The notes below the pieces were generated by a model, which made no database searches, was not told the DNA's origin, and saw nothing but the letters and a program-made list of their open reading frames with translations. 64,000 nucleotides of DNA from Alistipes_A hominis (GTDB taxonomy: Bacteria; Bacteroidota; Bacteroidia; Bacteroidales; Rikenellaceae): assembly GCF_014288115.1 (NCBI RefSeq), contig NZ_JACOOK010000001.1, positions 310,001-374,000 of the forward strand. The letters are read 5' to 3'. Below, in pieces: positions 7,865 through 16,984 of this stretch (its first letter is position 1; every line of letters begins with the position of its first letter). A program made the translations under genes and the position numbers.

Positions 7865-9589
7865 ATGAGCATCTCTGAACTTAGCGAACAGGAACAGATC
7901 CGGCGCAACTCGCTGGCCGAACTGCGTAAACTGGGCATAGAGCCTTACCCGGCGGCCAAATACGAAGTGACGGCGACCGCCGCGCGGATCGCTGCGGAGT
8001 ACGATCCCGACAAAGGAAATTTCCAGGAGGTTTCGATTGCCGGACGGATCATGTCGCGGCGGATCATGGGAAGCGCCTCGTTTTTCGAACTGCAGGACCA
8101 CACCGGCCGGATTCAGGTGTACGTCAAACGCGACGACATCTGCAACGGCGATCCCGAATCCACGCTGTACAACAAGGTTTTCAAAAAACTGCTCGATATC
8201 GGCGACATCGTCGGCATCCGGGGATTCGCCTTCATTACGAAGACCGGAGAACTGTCGGTGCATTGCAAAGAACTCACGGTACTGAGCAAATCGCTGCGCC
8301 CGCTGCCGGTCGTCAAAGAAAAGGACGGGCAGGTATACGACGCCTTCAGCGATCCGGAACTGCGTTACCGCCAACGTTATGTCGACCTGATCGTCAATCC
8401 GCAGGTACGCGAAGTATTCCTCAAACGCAGCAAGATCGTCAACACGATGCGCGCGTTTTTTAACGAGCAAGGATACGTGGAGGTCGAAACGCCGATCCTA
8501 CAGTCGATTCCGGGGGGAGCTTCGGCCCGTCCGTTCGTCACGCACCACAATGCGCTGGACATCCCGCTTTACCTACGGATCGCCAACGAGCTGTACCTGA
8601 AGAAACTGATCGTCGGCGGATTCGACGGCGTATACGAATTCGGCAAGGACTTCCGCAACGAAGGTATGGACCGTACGCACAATCCGGAGTTCACCGTAAT
8701 GGAGATATACGTCGCGTACAAAGATTACATCTGGATGATGGGATTCGTCGAAGAGATGCTCGAACGCGTGGCAAAAGCGTTGCACGGCAAGACCGAAGTT
8801 ATGATCGACGGTCGTGAGATCAGTTTCGCCCGGCCGTTCCGCCGCGTTACGATGACCGATGCGATCCGCGAGAAAACCGGCTTCGACATCACCGGCAAGA
8901 GCGAAGGCGAGCTGCGCGAAGCCTGCAAAAAGCTGAACGTGGAAACCGACGAGACGATGGGCAAAGGCAAGCTGATCGACGCGATCTTCGGACAGTACTG
9001 CGAAGAAGATCTAATCCAGCCTACTTTCGTAACGGACTACCCGATCGATATGTCGCCGCTGTGTAAACGCCACCGCAACAACCCCGACCTGACCGAGCGG
9101 TTCGAGTTGTTCGTCAACGGCAAAGAACTGTGCAACGCTTATTCCGAGCTGAACGACCCGATCGACCAACTGGAACGCTTCCAGGAACAGTTGCGGCTCA
9201 GCGAAAAAGGCGACGACGAGGCGATGTTTATCGATATGGATTTCGTCCGAGCGCTCGAATACGGTATGCCGACCTGCTCGGGAATGGGAATAGGAATCGA
9301 CCGACTGACGATGTTCATGACCGGACAGACGACGATTCAGGACGTGCTGTTCTTCCCGCAAATGCGGCCCGAAAAAGCGGCGCAGAAAGATCCGGAAGAG
9401 AAATACGCGGCGGCCGGCGTTCCGGCCGAATGGGTTCCGGTATTGCAGAAAATGGGCTTTTTGACCGTCGACGCACTGAAAAAACTGTCGGCAGGCAAGC
9501 TGTTCAACGACCTGTGCGGCTATAACAAGAAAAACAAGCTGGGACTGAAAAACCCGACTGCCGACGAAGTAAAAACGTGGGTGGAGTAA
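7865..9589 (+). CDS. lysS: Lysine--tRNA ligase (class II)
   Basis: LysRS charges tRNA-Lys with lysine in the cytoplasm. The N-terminal OB-fold anticodon domain covers about residues 55-145 (ISIAGRIMSRRIMGSASFFE-type start, 'IQVYVKRDDI'). The class II core has motif 2 at GKDFRNEGMDRTHNPEFT and motif 3 at GMGIGIDRLTMFMTGQ. At 574 residues it is about 70 longer than E. coli LysS. The extra C-terminal segment (from 'EKYAAAGVPAEWVPVL') is a small helical extension, as seen in other Bacteroidota LysRS. An exact -7 promoter element lies upstream, and tpiA follows after 50 bases, probably in the same transcript. Confidence 0.98.
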   Translation: MSISELSEQEQIRRNSLAELRKLGIEPYPAAKYEVTATAARIAAEYDPDKGNFQEVSIAGRIMSRRIMGSASFFELQDHTGRIQVYVKRDDICNGDPESTLYNKVFKKLLDIGDIVGIRGFAFITKTGELSVHCKELTVLSKSLRPLPVVKEKDGQVYDAFSDPELRYRQRYVDLIVNPQVREVFLKRSKIVNTMRAFFNEQGYVEVETPILQSIPGGASARPFVTHHNALDIPLYLRIANELYLKKLIVGGFDGVYEFGKDFRNEGMDRTHNPEFTVMEIYVAYKDYIWMMGFVEEMLERVAKALHGKTEVMIDGREISFARPFRRVTMTDAIREKTGFDITGKSEGELREACKKLNVETDETMGKGKLIDAIFGQYCEEDLIQPTFVTDYPIDMSPLCKRHRNNPDLTERFELFVNGKELCNAYSELNDPIDQLERFQEQLRLSEKGDDEAMFIDMDFVRALEYGMPTCSGMGIGIDRLTMFMTGQTTIQDVLFFPQMRPEKAAQKDPEEKYAAAGVPAEWVPVLQKMGFLTVDALKKLSAGKLFNDLCGYNKKNKLGLKNPTADEVKTWVE

Positions 9590-9639
9590 CGGCAGTACCG
9601 ATCAACGAAAAGACATCAAGGATTAAATACCGAAAAATT

Positions 9640-10398
9640 ATGAGAAAGAAAGTAGTAGCAGGTAACTGGAAAATGAACACCACCCCTGCGGAAGGCGTAG
9701 AATTGTTGAAAGGCGTAGCCGCACTGAAAGGCGACGTTTGCTCGTGCGTGAACTTCATCGTAATTCCGCCGTTTACGCACCTGTCCGAGATCGTAAAGAA
9801 CGCCAAAGGAACCGGCATCGCCGTCGGAGCGCAGAACTGCGCCGCCGAAGCCAAAGGCGCCTACACCGGCGAAGTTTCGGCTAAGATGATCGCTTCGCTG
9901 GGCGTGGAATACGTGATTCTCGGCCACAGCGAACGCCGCGAATATTACGGCGAAACCAGCGCTACGCTGAACAAGAAAATGGTTCAGGCCTACGAAAACA
10001 ACCTGATCCCGATCTATTGCGTCGGCGAAAAACTCGAAGAACGCGAAAACGGCAAATATTTCGACGTGGTGCGCGCGCAGATCGAAGAAGTGGTTTTCAA
10101 CCTGACCCCGGAACAGTTCTCGAAACTGATCATCGCTTACGAACCCGTATGGGCGATCGGAACCGGTAAAACAGCTACCGCGGAACAGGCTCAGGAAATC
10201 CATGCGTTCATCCGCAAGGTGTTGGCCGAAAAATTCGGCGACGCCGCAGCCAATACCGTGATCCTGTACGGCGGAAGCTGCAAACCGAGCAACGCTGCCG
10301 AACTTTTCGCCAAGGAAGACGTCGACGGCGGCCTGATCGGAGGCGCCGCTTTGGTAGCGTCCGACTTTATCGGCATCGGCAAAGGTTTTTCGAAATAA
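9640..10398 (+). CDS. tpiA: Triosephosphate isomerase
   Basis: TpiA interconverts DHAP and glyceraldehyde-3-phosphate in glycolysis. The protein has 252 residues when started at the ATG at 9640. The open frame extends further upstream, but MRKKVVAGNWKMN is the conserved N-terminus (catalytic Asn and Lys). The electrophilic His is in GHSERR, the catalytic Glu in AYEPVWAIGTGKTA, and the phosphate-binding loop in YGGSCKPSN and GGLIGGAAL. It follows lysS after 50 bases and is closed by a strong terminator. Nothing is unusual. Confidence 0.98.
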   Translation: MRKKVVAGNWKMNTTPAEGVELLKGVAALKGDVCSCVNFIVIPPFTHLSEIVKNAKGTGIAVGAQNCAAEAKGAYTGEVSAKMIASLGVEYVILGHSERREYYGETSATLNKKMVQAYENNLIPIYCVGEKLEERENGKYFDVVRAQIEEVVFNLTPEQFSKLIIAYEPVWAIGTGKTATAEQAQEIHAFIRKVLAEKFGDAAANTVILYGGSCKPSNAAELFAKEDVDGGLIGGAALVASDFIGIGKGFSK

Positions 10399-10418
10399 TC
10401 TGTTACCGGATTTCAAAC

Positions 10419-10458
10419 GAAGGGGCCGCGGTTTCGAAACCGCGGCCCCTTTGTTTTT
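10419..10458 (+). terminator. Intrinsic terminator after tpiA
   Basis: Perfect 14-bp stem AGGGGCCGCGGTTT (10421-10434) with its complement to 10450, minimal central CG turn, followed by TTGTTTTT. Confidence 0.92.
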
Positions 10459-10480
10459 CTGCGAAACTTGCTTATCTTAG
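10451..10480 (+). promoter_or_regulatory. Candidate promoter for the CBS/CorC gene
   Basis: TTG (10451-10453), 19 bp, TATCTTAG (10473-10480), one mismatch in the -7. The -33 element overlaps the T-tract of the tpiA terminator. Confidence 0.45.
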
Positions 10481-10504
10481 CGCGGTAACTATTCTCATAT
10501 CTGA

Positions 10505-11794
10505 ATGGAAATTGTCATAATTATCGGGCTGATCCTTTTGAACGGCTTATTGTCGATGTCGGAAATCGCGATGGTGTCAGCCCGGAAATCCCGCCTCGAA
10601 GCGGACTCCAAAAAAGGCAGCCGGGCGGCGCGTACCGCCCTCAAATTAGCCAACAGCCCCGATACATTCTTGTCTACGATCCAGATCGGCATCACGCTGA
10701 TCGGCATCTTGACGGGTCTCTATTCCGGCGAGGTGCTGGCGCAGAATTTCGGCAAAGTAATCGCAACGATCGAGCCGCTGCGGACGCACGCGGTAGCCAT
10801 CGCCCAGACGCTGATCGTTGCGATCGTCACTTACCTGACGCTGATCGTCGGGGAGCTCGTCCCGAAACGAATCGGGATGCAGGCTGCCGAAAAGGTCGCC
10901 AAACTGGTGGCGCGGCCGATGAACGTACTGTCGAAAATCGCGCTGCCATTCGTATGGCTGCTGTCAAAGAGCACTTCCGGCATGCTGCGCCTGCTCGGAA
11001 TCAATACGCTGGGAGAAAGCAAAGTCACCGAAGACGAGATCAAAGCGATCATCCAGGAAGGAACCGTCGGCGGCGAGATCCAGGAAGTCGAACAGGACAT
11101 CGTGGAACGCGTATTCAACCTCGGCGACCGCAACGTAGGGTCGATCATGACGCACCGCAGCGAACTGGTGTGGCTGAACATCGACGCCACGAACGACGAG
11201 ATCGAACAAATCGTCAAAAACAACCTGTTCAACACCTATCCGGTGGCCGACCGGAATCTCGACTCGATCGCCGGCGTAGTGTACCTCAAAGACCTGTTCG
11301 GACGGTTGGACGAAGAGGGATTCTCGCTGTCGAAAGTGATTCGCCCGGCCCAATACATTCCGGAGAACCTGAGCGTTTACAATGCGCTCGAACTGATGCG
11401 GACGACCGGCGGACGCTACGGCATCGTCACCGACGAATTCGGCAGTATCGAAGGGATCGTAACGTTCAAAGACATCATCAAGGCGCTGGTAGGCTCGATG
11501 CCCGAAGCGGGCGAAGAACAGGACATCGTCGCCCGCGACGACGGCAGTTATCTGATCGACGGACAGATCCCGTTCTACGACTTCCTCGCGTTCTTCGACC
11601 AGGAGGAACTGTACAACGAATTCAATTACAACACGCTCAGCGGGCTGATCCTCGAAGAGCTGGAACATATCCCGCAAACCGGCGAAAAGCTTTCGTGGCG
11701 CAATTTCAACTTCGAGATCGTGGATATGGATGCGGCCCGAATCGACAAAGTCCTCGTATCCATGAAACCGGCTGCGAACGGCGAACCGGCATAA
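10505..11794 (+). CDS. Hemolysin/CNNM-type transporter (DUF21-CBS-CorC)
   Basis: A 429-residue inner-membrane protein with the CNNM/CorC arrangement. An N-terminal DUF21 membrane domain (about residues 1-190) has helices at IVIIIGLILLNGLLSMSEIAM, 'IGITLIGILTGLY' and 'LIVAIVTYLTLIVGELVPKR'. A CBS-domain pair covers about 205-335 (GSIMTHRSELVWLNID, GRYGIVTDEFGSIEGIVTFKD). A C-terminal CorC_HlyC domain covers about 345-425 (DGSYLIDGQIPFYDFLAFF). Family members are implicated in Mg2+/Co2+ or other cation export; the 'hemolysin' name is historical. The exact ion cannot be read from sequence. A terminator shared with the convergent gene lies downstream. Confidence 0.9.
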   Translation: MEIVIIIGLILLNGLLSMSEIAMVSARKSRLEADSKKGSRAARTALKLANSPDTFLSTIQIGITLIGILTGLYSGEVLAQNFGKVIATIEPLRTHAVAIAQTLIVAIVTYLTLIVGELVPKRIGMQAAEKVAKLVARPMNVLSKIALPFVWLLSKSTSGMLRLLGINTLGESKVTEDEIKAIIQEGTVGGEIQEVEQDIVERVFNLGDRNVGSIMTHRSELVWLNIDATNDEIEQIVKNNLFNTYPVADRNLDSIAGVVYLKDLFGRLDEEGFSLSKVIRPAQYIPENLSVYNALELMRTTGGRYGIVTDEFGSIEGIVTFKDIIKALVGSMPEAGEEQDIVARDDGSYLIDGQIPFYDFLAFFDQEELYNEFNYNTLSGLILEELEHIPQTGEKLSWRNFNFEIVDMDAARIDKVLVSMKPAANGEPA

Positions 11795-11831
11795 CATAAC
11801 GTCGGAATCGGAACAAGAAACCGGCAAAACA

Positions 11832-11871
11832 AGAAGCGGGGCGGAGAACCAAAATTTTCCGCCCCGCTTTT
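11832..11871. terminator. Bidirectional terminator between convergent genes
   Basis: Stem AAGCGGGGCGGA (11834-11845) with TCCGCCCCGCTT (11858-11869). T-rich on one side and A-rich on the other, so it can serve both flanking transcripts. Confidence 0.8.
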
Positions 11872-11886
11872 CAATACCGGAATAAT

Positions 11887-12186
11887 TTACCTGCCCAGCG
11901 CTTTCAGACCGGCCATCATCCCCATGATCGACGAGAAGAAAATGATCCACATCGCGATCGCAATCGCGATCCAGATCAAAGACGCCTTACAGTAATTGGC
12001 TTTCGTCTTGTTAACCCCGCCGCCGAAAGCCCAGACGAACAGCATCACGATATTAACCAGCGGAATCGCGAGTATCAGCATGACCAACATCCATTCGCCC
12101 ACCGAGACGACGGGCGTTTGTTCTGCGGGTTGTTGTTGCACCGGAACGTTCTGCACCGGATTTCCATGATCGTCCAATATTTCCAT
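11887..12186 (-). CDS. Small membrane protein, function unknown
   Basis: A 99-residue protein with a polar, Gln/Pro-rich N-terminus (about residues 1-28). Two transmembrane helices follow, one around 31-54 (WMLVMLILAIPLVNIVMLFV) and one around 69-92 (ASLIWIAIAIAMWIIFF), joined by a short loop containing GGGVNKTKANYCKA. The layout resembles two-helix proteins of the CD225/TM2 kind, but no diagnostic residue confirms that. It lies 54 bases downstream of mtnA on the same strand and may share its transcript. I cannot assign a role. Confidence 0.7.
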   Translation of the reverse strand: MEILDDHGNPVQNVPVQQQPAEQTPVVSVGEWMLVMLILAIPLVNIVMLFVWAFGGGVNKTKANYCKASLIWIAIAIAMWIIFFSSIMGMMAGLKALGR

Positions 12187-12240
12187 AGCATGAAGTTTTA
12201 AAGGGCTCGTTCAACCATCTTCTTGTTTTCTGAAATAACC

Positions 12241-13347
12241 TTATTCCTCCGTTTTCGAACCGGTCTCGGCGGAGTCCTTTTCCTCCTCCCCGAACCACCG
12301 TTCGAACGTTTCGTTGTACGGGGCACGGGCGATTCCGCGTTCCGTAACGATCGCCGTGATCAGGTTGGCCGGGGTCACGTCGAAAGCCGGATTGTAGACT
12401 TTGACATCGTCCGGAGCCATACGCCGGGCATACCACATGTCGGTCACCTCTTCCGATCCGCGCTCCTCGATGACGATCGCATTCCCGTCCGGACAGCGCC
12501 GGTCGATCGTCGACGTAGGCCCCAGCACGTAGAACGGAATCCCGTAATGCCGCGCCATGATCGCCAGTCCCGACGTACCGACCTTATTAGCCGTATCCCC
12601 GTTCATCGCGATCCGGTCGCAACCGACGATAACCGCCTGTACCCAGCCTTTCCGCATCACTACGGAAGCCATGTTATCGCATATCAGCGTGATATCGACT
12701 CCGGCGTAACGCAACTCGTAAGCGGTCAGGCGCGCGCCTTGTAGCAACGGACGCGTTTCGTCGGCATACACTTTGAAATTATAACCCTGCTGCTGCCCCA
12801 AATAGACCGGAGCCAAAGCCGTTCCGTATTCCGAAACCGCCAAATGACCGGCATTGCAGTGCGTCAGTATCCCCATTCCGGGACGCAACAGCGATAGAGC
12901 GTACACGCCGATCCGGTGACACGAGGCGGCATCTTCGTCCCGAATCGCCAGAGCTTCGCGCAGCATTTGCCGTTTAATCCTGGAAACGGGCAGTTCCCGG
13001 TTGCGTAGTACGCACCGTTCCATCCGCTCCAACGCTGCCGACAGGTTCACCGCCGTCGGACGGGACGATTCGAAATAATCGCGGATTTCGACGAACCCCT
13101 TGTAAAAGTCATCGAACTTCCTCGCACGCAGCGATTTGCAACACACGTAAATCCCGTAAGCCGCCGTAATGCCGATCGCCGGCGCACCGCGAACCTTCAA
13201 CCGGTGAATAGCGTCCCATACCGCTTCCTTCGTCGATAGCGACAGGTAAACTTTCTCACCGGGCAGGCTCGTCTGATCCAGAATGATAACGGCATTCGCC
13301 TCTACATCCAGCCGGACCGCCTGCAAATCGGTAAACAATTGTCCCAT
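12241..13347 (-). CDS. mtnA: S-methyl-5-thioribose-1-phosphate isomerase
   Basis: MtnA isomerises 5-methylthioribose-1-phosphate to the ribulose form in methionine salvage. It belongs to the eIF2B-alpha-like fold. The 368-residue length is normal. Family blocks in order are RGAPAIGITAAYGIY, 'RPTAVNLSAALERM', 'GILTHCNAGHLA' (catalytic Cys), 'VYADETRPLLQGARLTAYEL', 'ICDNMASVVM' and 'VGCDRIAMNGDTANKVGT' (catalytic Asp). No other salvage genes are adjacent, so in this organism the enzyme may serve a shortened or alternative salvage route; that is inference. A near-consensus promoter lies 24 bases upstream. Confidence 0.93.
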   Translation of the reverse strand: MGQLFTDLQAVRLDVEANAVIILDQTSLPGEKVYLSLSTKEAVWDAIHRLKVRGAPAIGITAAYGIYVCCKSLRARKFDDFYKGFVEIRDYFESSRPTAVNLSAALERMERCVLRNRELPVSRIKRQMLREALAIRDEDAASCHRIGVYALSLLRPGMGILTHCNAGHLAVSEYGTALAPVYLGQQQGYNFKVYADETRPLLQGARLTAYELRYAGVDITLICDNMASVVMRKGWVQAVIVGCDRIAMNGDTANKVGTSGLAIMARHYGIPFYVLGPTSTIDRRCPDGNAIVIEERGSEEVTDMWYARRMAPDDVKVYNPAFDVTPANLITAIVTERGIARAPYNETFERWFGEEEKDSAETGSKTEE

Positions 13348-13370
13348 GATTCAGTTTTCAAGTCCTCACA

Positions 13371-13402
13371 CAAAGTTATATTTTTTCGCTATAACCTGCA
13401 AA
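13371..13402 (-). promoter_or_regulatory. Promoter of mtnA
   Basis: On the minus strand: TTTG (13402-13399), 20 bp, TAACTTTG (13378-13371). Both elements match the Bacteroidota consensus exactly. Confidence 0.75.
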
Positions 13403-13431
13403 CGCCGCAACGATTCTTCCTACCCGATACT

Positions 13432-13468
13432 TCAAAAAGACATTCGGACGCATATTTGCGTCCGAATA
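13432..13468 (-). terminator. Intrinsic terminator after nfnB
   Basis: Perfect 11-bp stem ATTCGGACGCA/TGCGTCCGAAT with a four-base loop (13442-13467), followed on the minus strand by GTCTTTTTG. Confidence 0.85.
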
Positions 13469-13494
13469 TCCCATTCGATTCCCAGAGCACCGGA

Positions 13495-14886
13495 TCAGAC
13501 CTTGCCTTGAAGGTACCGGTCGATCGCTTTGGCGGCCCGACGACCCGCGCCCATGGCGAGAATCACCGTCGCCGCACCGGTCACAGTGTCCCCGCCGGCA
13601 AAAATACCTTCGCGGGACGTCTGTCCCCGCTCGTCGTCGGCCACGATACAGCCGCGCCGGTTGGTCTCCAAACCGTGCGTGGTCGATGCGATTAGCGGGT
13701 TCGGCGAGGTCCCGAGCGCCATAATCACCACGTCGCACTCGATATCGAACTCCGAGCCCTCGATTTCGATCGGAGAACGGCGCCCCGACTGATCGGGTTC
13801 GCCGAGTTCCATCCGCACGCAGCGGATTCCCCGCACCCAGCCTTTGTCGTCGCCGAGTACCTCGACCGGATTGGTCAGCATCTGAAAAGCGATCCCTTCC
13901 TGTTTGGCGTGATGCACCTCTTCGACGCGCGCCGGAAGCTCCGTTTCACTGCGGCGGTAGACGATATGCGCATCGGCGCCGAGACGAGCCGCCGTCCGAA
14001 CGGCGTCCATCGCGACGTTACCGCCTCCGACCACCACGACCCGTTGGCCGACATAGATCGGCGTATCGTAACGATCGTCGTAAGCCTTCATCAGATTCGC
14101 CCGGGTCAAAAATTCGTTCGCCGAAACCACCCCGTTCAGGTTCTCGCCGGGAATACCCATAAAACGCGGCAGTCCCGCGCCCGACCCGATGAACACGGCC
14201 GAATAGCCTTCTTCGTCGAGCAGCGAATCGACCGTCACGGTACGTCCTACGATCACGTCGGTTTCGATCTCGACGCCCAGCTTCAATACGTTCTCAATCT
14301 CTTTGGCCACGACCTTTTCTTTCGGCAGGCGGAATTCGGGAATTCCGTATTGAAGCACGCCGCCGGCCTTATGCAGCGCTTCGAAAATCTTGACGCCGTA
14401 TCCCATTTTAGCCAGGTCGGAAGCGCAGGCCAGACCGGCCGGGCCGCTGCCGACGACGGCCACTTTTTTACCGTTGGGCGCAGCCGTCGCAACCGCTTCG
14501 CCGCCGTTGGCAATGCTCCAGTCGCCGACGAAACGTTCCAGTTTGCCGATCGCGACCGGCTCGCCCTTGATACCGAGGATGCAGGAGCCTTCGCACTGAC
14601 TTTCCTGCGGGCATACGCGCCCGCACACCGACGGCAGCGAACTGTCCTGACCGATGATGCGCGCAGCTTCGGCGAAATCGCCCTTGACAACCTGCTCGAT
14701 AAACTTCGGTATTTGCAACGAAACGGGGCAGTGCTCTACGCAACGCGGCTTTTTACAATCCAGACAACGGCTCGCTTCGAGCTGAGCCTCCTGAAGGTCG
14801 TAACCGTAACAAACCTCCTCGAAATTGGTGACCCGCACTTTCGGGTCCTGCTCCCGAACGGGAACACGGGGTATTTTATTTGCCAT
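13495..14886 (-). CDS. nfnB: NfnB/glutamate-synthase-small-subunit-type flavoprotein (NADPH side of NfnAB)
   Basis: A 463-residue iron-sulfur flavoprotein, formerly annotated as GltA or GltD. An N-terminal [4Fe-4S] region has CLDCKKPRCVEHCP and CGRVCPQESQCEGSCILG. The FAD-binding motif is VVGSGPAGLACASDLAKMG, and the NADPH-binding motif is VVVGGGNVAMDAVRTAARLG. Directly upstream lies the FAD/2Fe-2S partner, and the pair is the arrangement of NfnAB/NfnSL. That enzyme couples NADH and reduced ferredoxin to reduction of two NADP+ by flavin-based electron bifurcation. The alternative, sulfide dehydrogenase SudAB, has the same architecture and cannot be excluded. There is no glutamate synthase large subunit nearby, which argues against GltD. 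Confidence 0.88.
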   Translation of the reverse strand: MANKIPRVPVREQDPKVRVTNFEEVCYGYDLQEAQLEASRCLDCKKPRCVEHCPVSLQIPKFIEQVVKGDFAEAARIIGQDSSLPSVCGRVCPQESQCEGSCILGIKGEPVAIGKLERFVGDWSIANGGEAVATAAPNGKKVAVVGSGPAGLACASDLAKMGYGVKIFEALHKAGGVLQYGIPEFRLPKEKVVAKEIENVLKLGVEIETDVIVGRTVTVDSLLDEEGYSAVFIGSGAGLPRFMGIPGENLNGVVSANEFLTRANLMKAYDDRYDTPIYVGQRVVVVGGGNVAMDAVRTAARLGADAHIVYRRSETELPARVEEVHHAKQEGIAFQMLTNPVEVLGDDKGWVRGIRCVRMELGEPDQSGRRSPIEIEGSEFDIECDVVIMALGTSPNPLIASTTHGLETNRRGCIVADDERGQTSREGIFAGGDTVTGAATVILAMGAGRRAAKAIDRYLQGKV

Positions 14887-14952
14887 TTTTTATTCTGAAA
14901 ACAATTGCTCCGGCCACGGCGGCCGGAATACCGTTCGATCGTCCGGGGAGAC

Positions 14953-15837
14953 CTACCGGTCGAGCCCCACCTTGCAGACATGCCCTTCGGCACGCTCCTG
15001 CTCTATTTTCGCCTTGCGGCTTTCGATGGTCTTGTACATGCCTTGACGGCGCATCGCTTCGTCGAAATCGACCTCGTGCCCGTCGAACTCCGGGCCGTCC
15101 ACGCACGTGAAGCGCGTCTTGCCGCCGACCGTTACCCGGCAGGCCCCGCACATGCCCGTACCGTCGACCATCAGCGTATTCAGGCTGACGATCGTCTTCA
15201 GACCGTACTGCTTCGTCGTCTTGGCCACGAACTTCATCATAATCATCGGACCGATGGCGATCACTTCGTCATAGCGTTTCCCCTGCTTATCGATCAGGTC
15301 GCGCATCAGGTCGGTCACCATGCCGTGAAAACCGGCGCTACCGTCGTCGGTAGCGATATATACGTTTCCGGCAACCTGCTTCATCATGTCGACGAAAATC
15401 AGCGTATCCTTATTCTTGGCGCCGATAATCACATCGGCTTTGATCCCATGCTGCGAGAGCCATTTGACCTGCGGATAGACGGGGGCCGTCCCGACGCCGC
15501 CGGCGATGAACAGTATCTTCCGCGAACGCAGCGTTTCGATATCTTCGTGCACGAAATCCGACGGCCGGCCCAGCGGGCCCGCGAAATCGGCCAGTTCGTC
15601 GCCCGGATTCATAGCGCACAACTTCGTCGTCGAATAACCCACCGTCTGCGTTACGATGGTTACCCACCCCTCCGCCGCATCGTAATCGGCGATGGTCAGC
15701 GGGATACGTTCCCCCTTTTCGTCCAGTCGCAGGATGATGAACTGCCCCGGCTTTGCCGAACAGGCGACACGCGGAGCCGCAATGTCCATCCGGTAAATAT
15801 TGGGCGCGAGCAGCTCCTTTTTAATGATTTTATACAT
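14953..15837 (-). CDS. nfnA: NfnA-type FAD/[2Fe-2S] subunit (sulfide/dihydroorotate-dehydrogenase-like)
   Basis: A 294-residue ferredoxin-NADP reductase-like subunit. The N-terminal FAD domain covers about residues 1-100 (FIILRLDEKGERIPLTI, with 'GPLGRPSD'). The NAD domain begins at ILFIAGGVGTAPVYPQVKWL. A C-terminal [2Fe-2S] site is formed by GTGMCGACRVTVGG plus a later Cys in 'RFTCVDGPEFDGHEVDF'. This is the NADH-binding small subunit of NfnAB. It precedes the NfnB gene by 66 bases and follows the DUF1573 gene by 44 bases, and no separate promoter is evident, so all three may be one transcript from 16985-17015. Complex formation with the downstream product is expected from family knowledge. 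Confidence 0.88.
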   Translation of the reverse strand: MYKIIKKELLAPNIYRMDIAAPRVACSAKPGQFIILRLDEKGERIPLTIADYDAAEGWVTIVTQTVGYSTTKLCAMNPGDELADFAGPLGRPSDFVHEDIETLRSRKILFIAGGVGTAPVYPQVKWLSQHGIKADVIIGAKNKDTLIFVDMMKQVAGNVYIATDDGSAGFHGMVTDLMRDLIDKQGKRYDEVIAIGPMIMMKFVAKTTKQYGLKTIVSLNTLMVDGTGMCGACRVTVGGKTRFTCVDGPEFDGHEVDFDEAMRRQGMYKTIESRKAKIEQERAEGHVCKVGLDR

Positions 15838-15881
15838 TTCCGTTTGTTTGGTTTAGGTCTTTATCTTCCGATTTAAAAAAT

Positions 15882-16964
15882 TTATTCCGCAATGTTCGCC
15901 GCCAGCCGGATTTCGCGCATCGGCCGCGACGGATCGTTGACGATCAATACGATATGATCCATCAGCTTCCCGGCGGGGGCGCCTTTCGTATTCAGCATAA
16001 CGCTGAACGTGACGCTCTCGCCCGGGGCGATCTCCCGTTCGGGATCGAGCGTCGTGGACATGCGCTGTCCCAATTTCATATCGCGGAAAACCAGCGGCTC
16101 TTTTCCGTCGTTGGTCAGCGTAAAGTCGCGGCGCAGTTCCCCGGCCGCCTTTTGATTGCCGAAATGGTAGTACTGGGACGAAAAAGCCGCTTTCGGAGCC
16201 CGCTCCAATTCGGCGGCCGTCAACGACGAGAAATCGTCCGTAGCGATTCCGGTAGCCGAAAATTCGGTATCGGCGAGCTCGTCGTTCACCATCAGCGAAA
16301 AAGCGCCGGAAAGAACTCCCCACACGTCGCAGTCGCGCAAGTCGTAAGTGACCGTCAGAACGCCTTTCTGCTTCGGTTCGATCCGGGTGGCGGACAAAGC
16401 TACGTCCAGGTAGGGTTTCGTTTTCGGATAGACGACCGTCATGTTGAGCGGACGCTCCGTATCGTTATAGTATTCGATGGTTTTCGCTTTGATCGAACCG
16501 CGCGGCACATATCCCAGATTCACCGTACGGGTCGCCAGCCGCAGCGCGCCGGCCCGAACGGGGTACAACTCGCCGACCTCCTGCGGACGCGGGGTCACCT
16601 CGCCGGTAATGCTGATGACATTACGCCCCCCTCCGCTGCTTTGAATCGTGATGTCTTTGCGGAAAGCGCCCGGACGTCCCTCCGGGTTGTAGGCGATCCG
16701 GATCGTTCCGCGGCCTCCGGGACGTACCGGTTCCCGACTGTACTGCGGCGTCGTACAACCGCACGTCACCGTCACTTTTTCGATCACGACCGGCGATTTC
16801 CCTTTGTTCTCGAATTCGAACTCGTGCGACACCGCTCCGTCCGCCTCCCGGATCGTTCCGAAATTCCACACCTGCTGCGGAAATTCCAATACGGAATTTT
16901 GGGCGGGAAGCATTCCCGTCCACAAACAACCCAGCAATATCAACCCTATTTTCCAGCTTTTCAT
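15882..16964 (-). CDS. DUF1573 domain secreted protein
   Basis: A 360-residue protein. I chose the ATG at 16964 because it gives a proper signal peptide (WKIGLILLGCLWTGMLPAQ). The longer frame from 17015 would begin inside the -33 promoter element. After the signal come Ig-like strands typical of DUF1573 (VWNFGTIREADGAVSHEFEFENKG, then 'VTCGCTTPQYSREPVRPG'). The domain recurs at about residues 125-215 and 225-355 (FHFGNQKAAGELRRDFTLTND-like pattern in 'YYHFGNQKAAGELRRDF'). DUF1573 proteins are periplasmic or surface proteins of unknown role, frequent in Bacteroidota. Co-transcription with nfnAB is plausible but functionally unexplained. Confidence 0.82.
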   Translation of the reverse strand: MKSWKIGLILLGCLWTGMLPAQNSVLEFPQQVWNFGTIREADGAVSHEFEFENKGKSPVVIEKVTVTCGCTTPQYSREPVRPGGRGTIRIAYNPEGRPGAFRKDITIQSSGGGRNVISITGEVTPRPQEVGELYPVRAGALRLATRTVNLGYVPRGSIKAKTIEYYNDTERPLNMTVVYPKTKPYLDVALSATRIEPKQKGVLTVTYDLRDCDVWGVLSGAFSLMVNDELADTEFSATGIATDDFSSLTAAELERAPKAAFSSQYYHFGNQKAAGELRRDFTLTNDGKEPLVFRDMKLGQRMSTTLDPEREIAPGESVTFSVMLNTKGAPAGKLMDHIVLIVNDPSRPMREIRLAANIAE

Positions 16965-16984
16965 CGGTTCGGACGATCGGTGCG

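Noticed and set aside
13495..14886. Glutamate synthase small subunit GltD
   Set aside because: No large subunit is nearby and the FAD/2Fe-2S partner directly upstream indicates NfnAB-type pairing.
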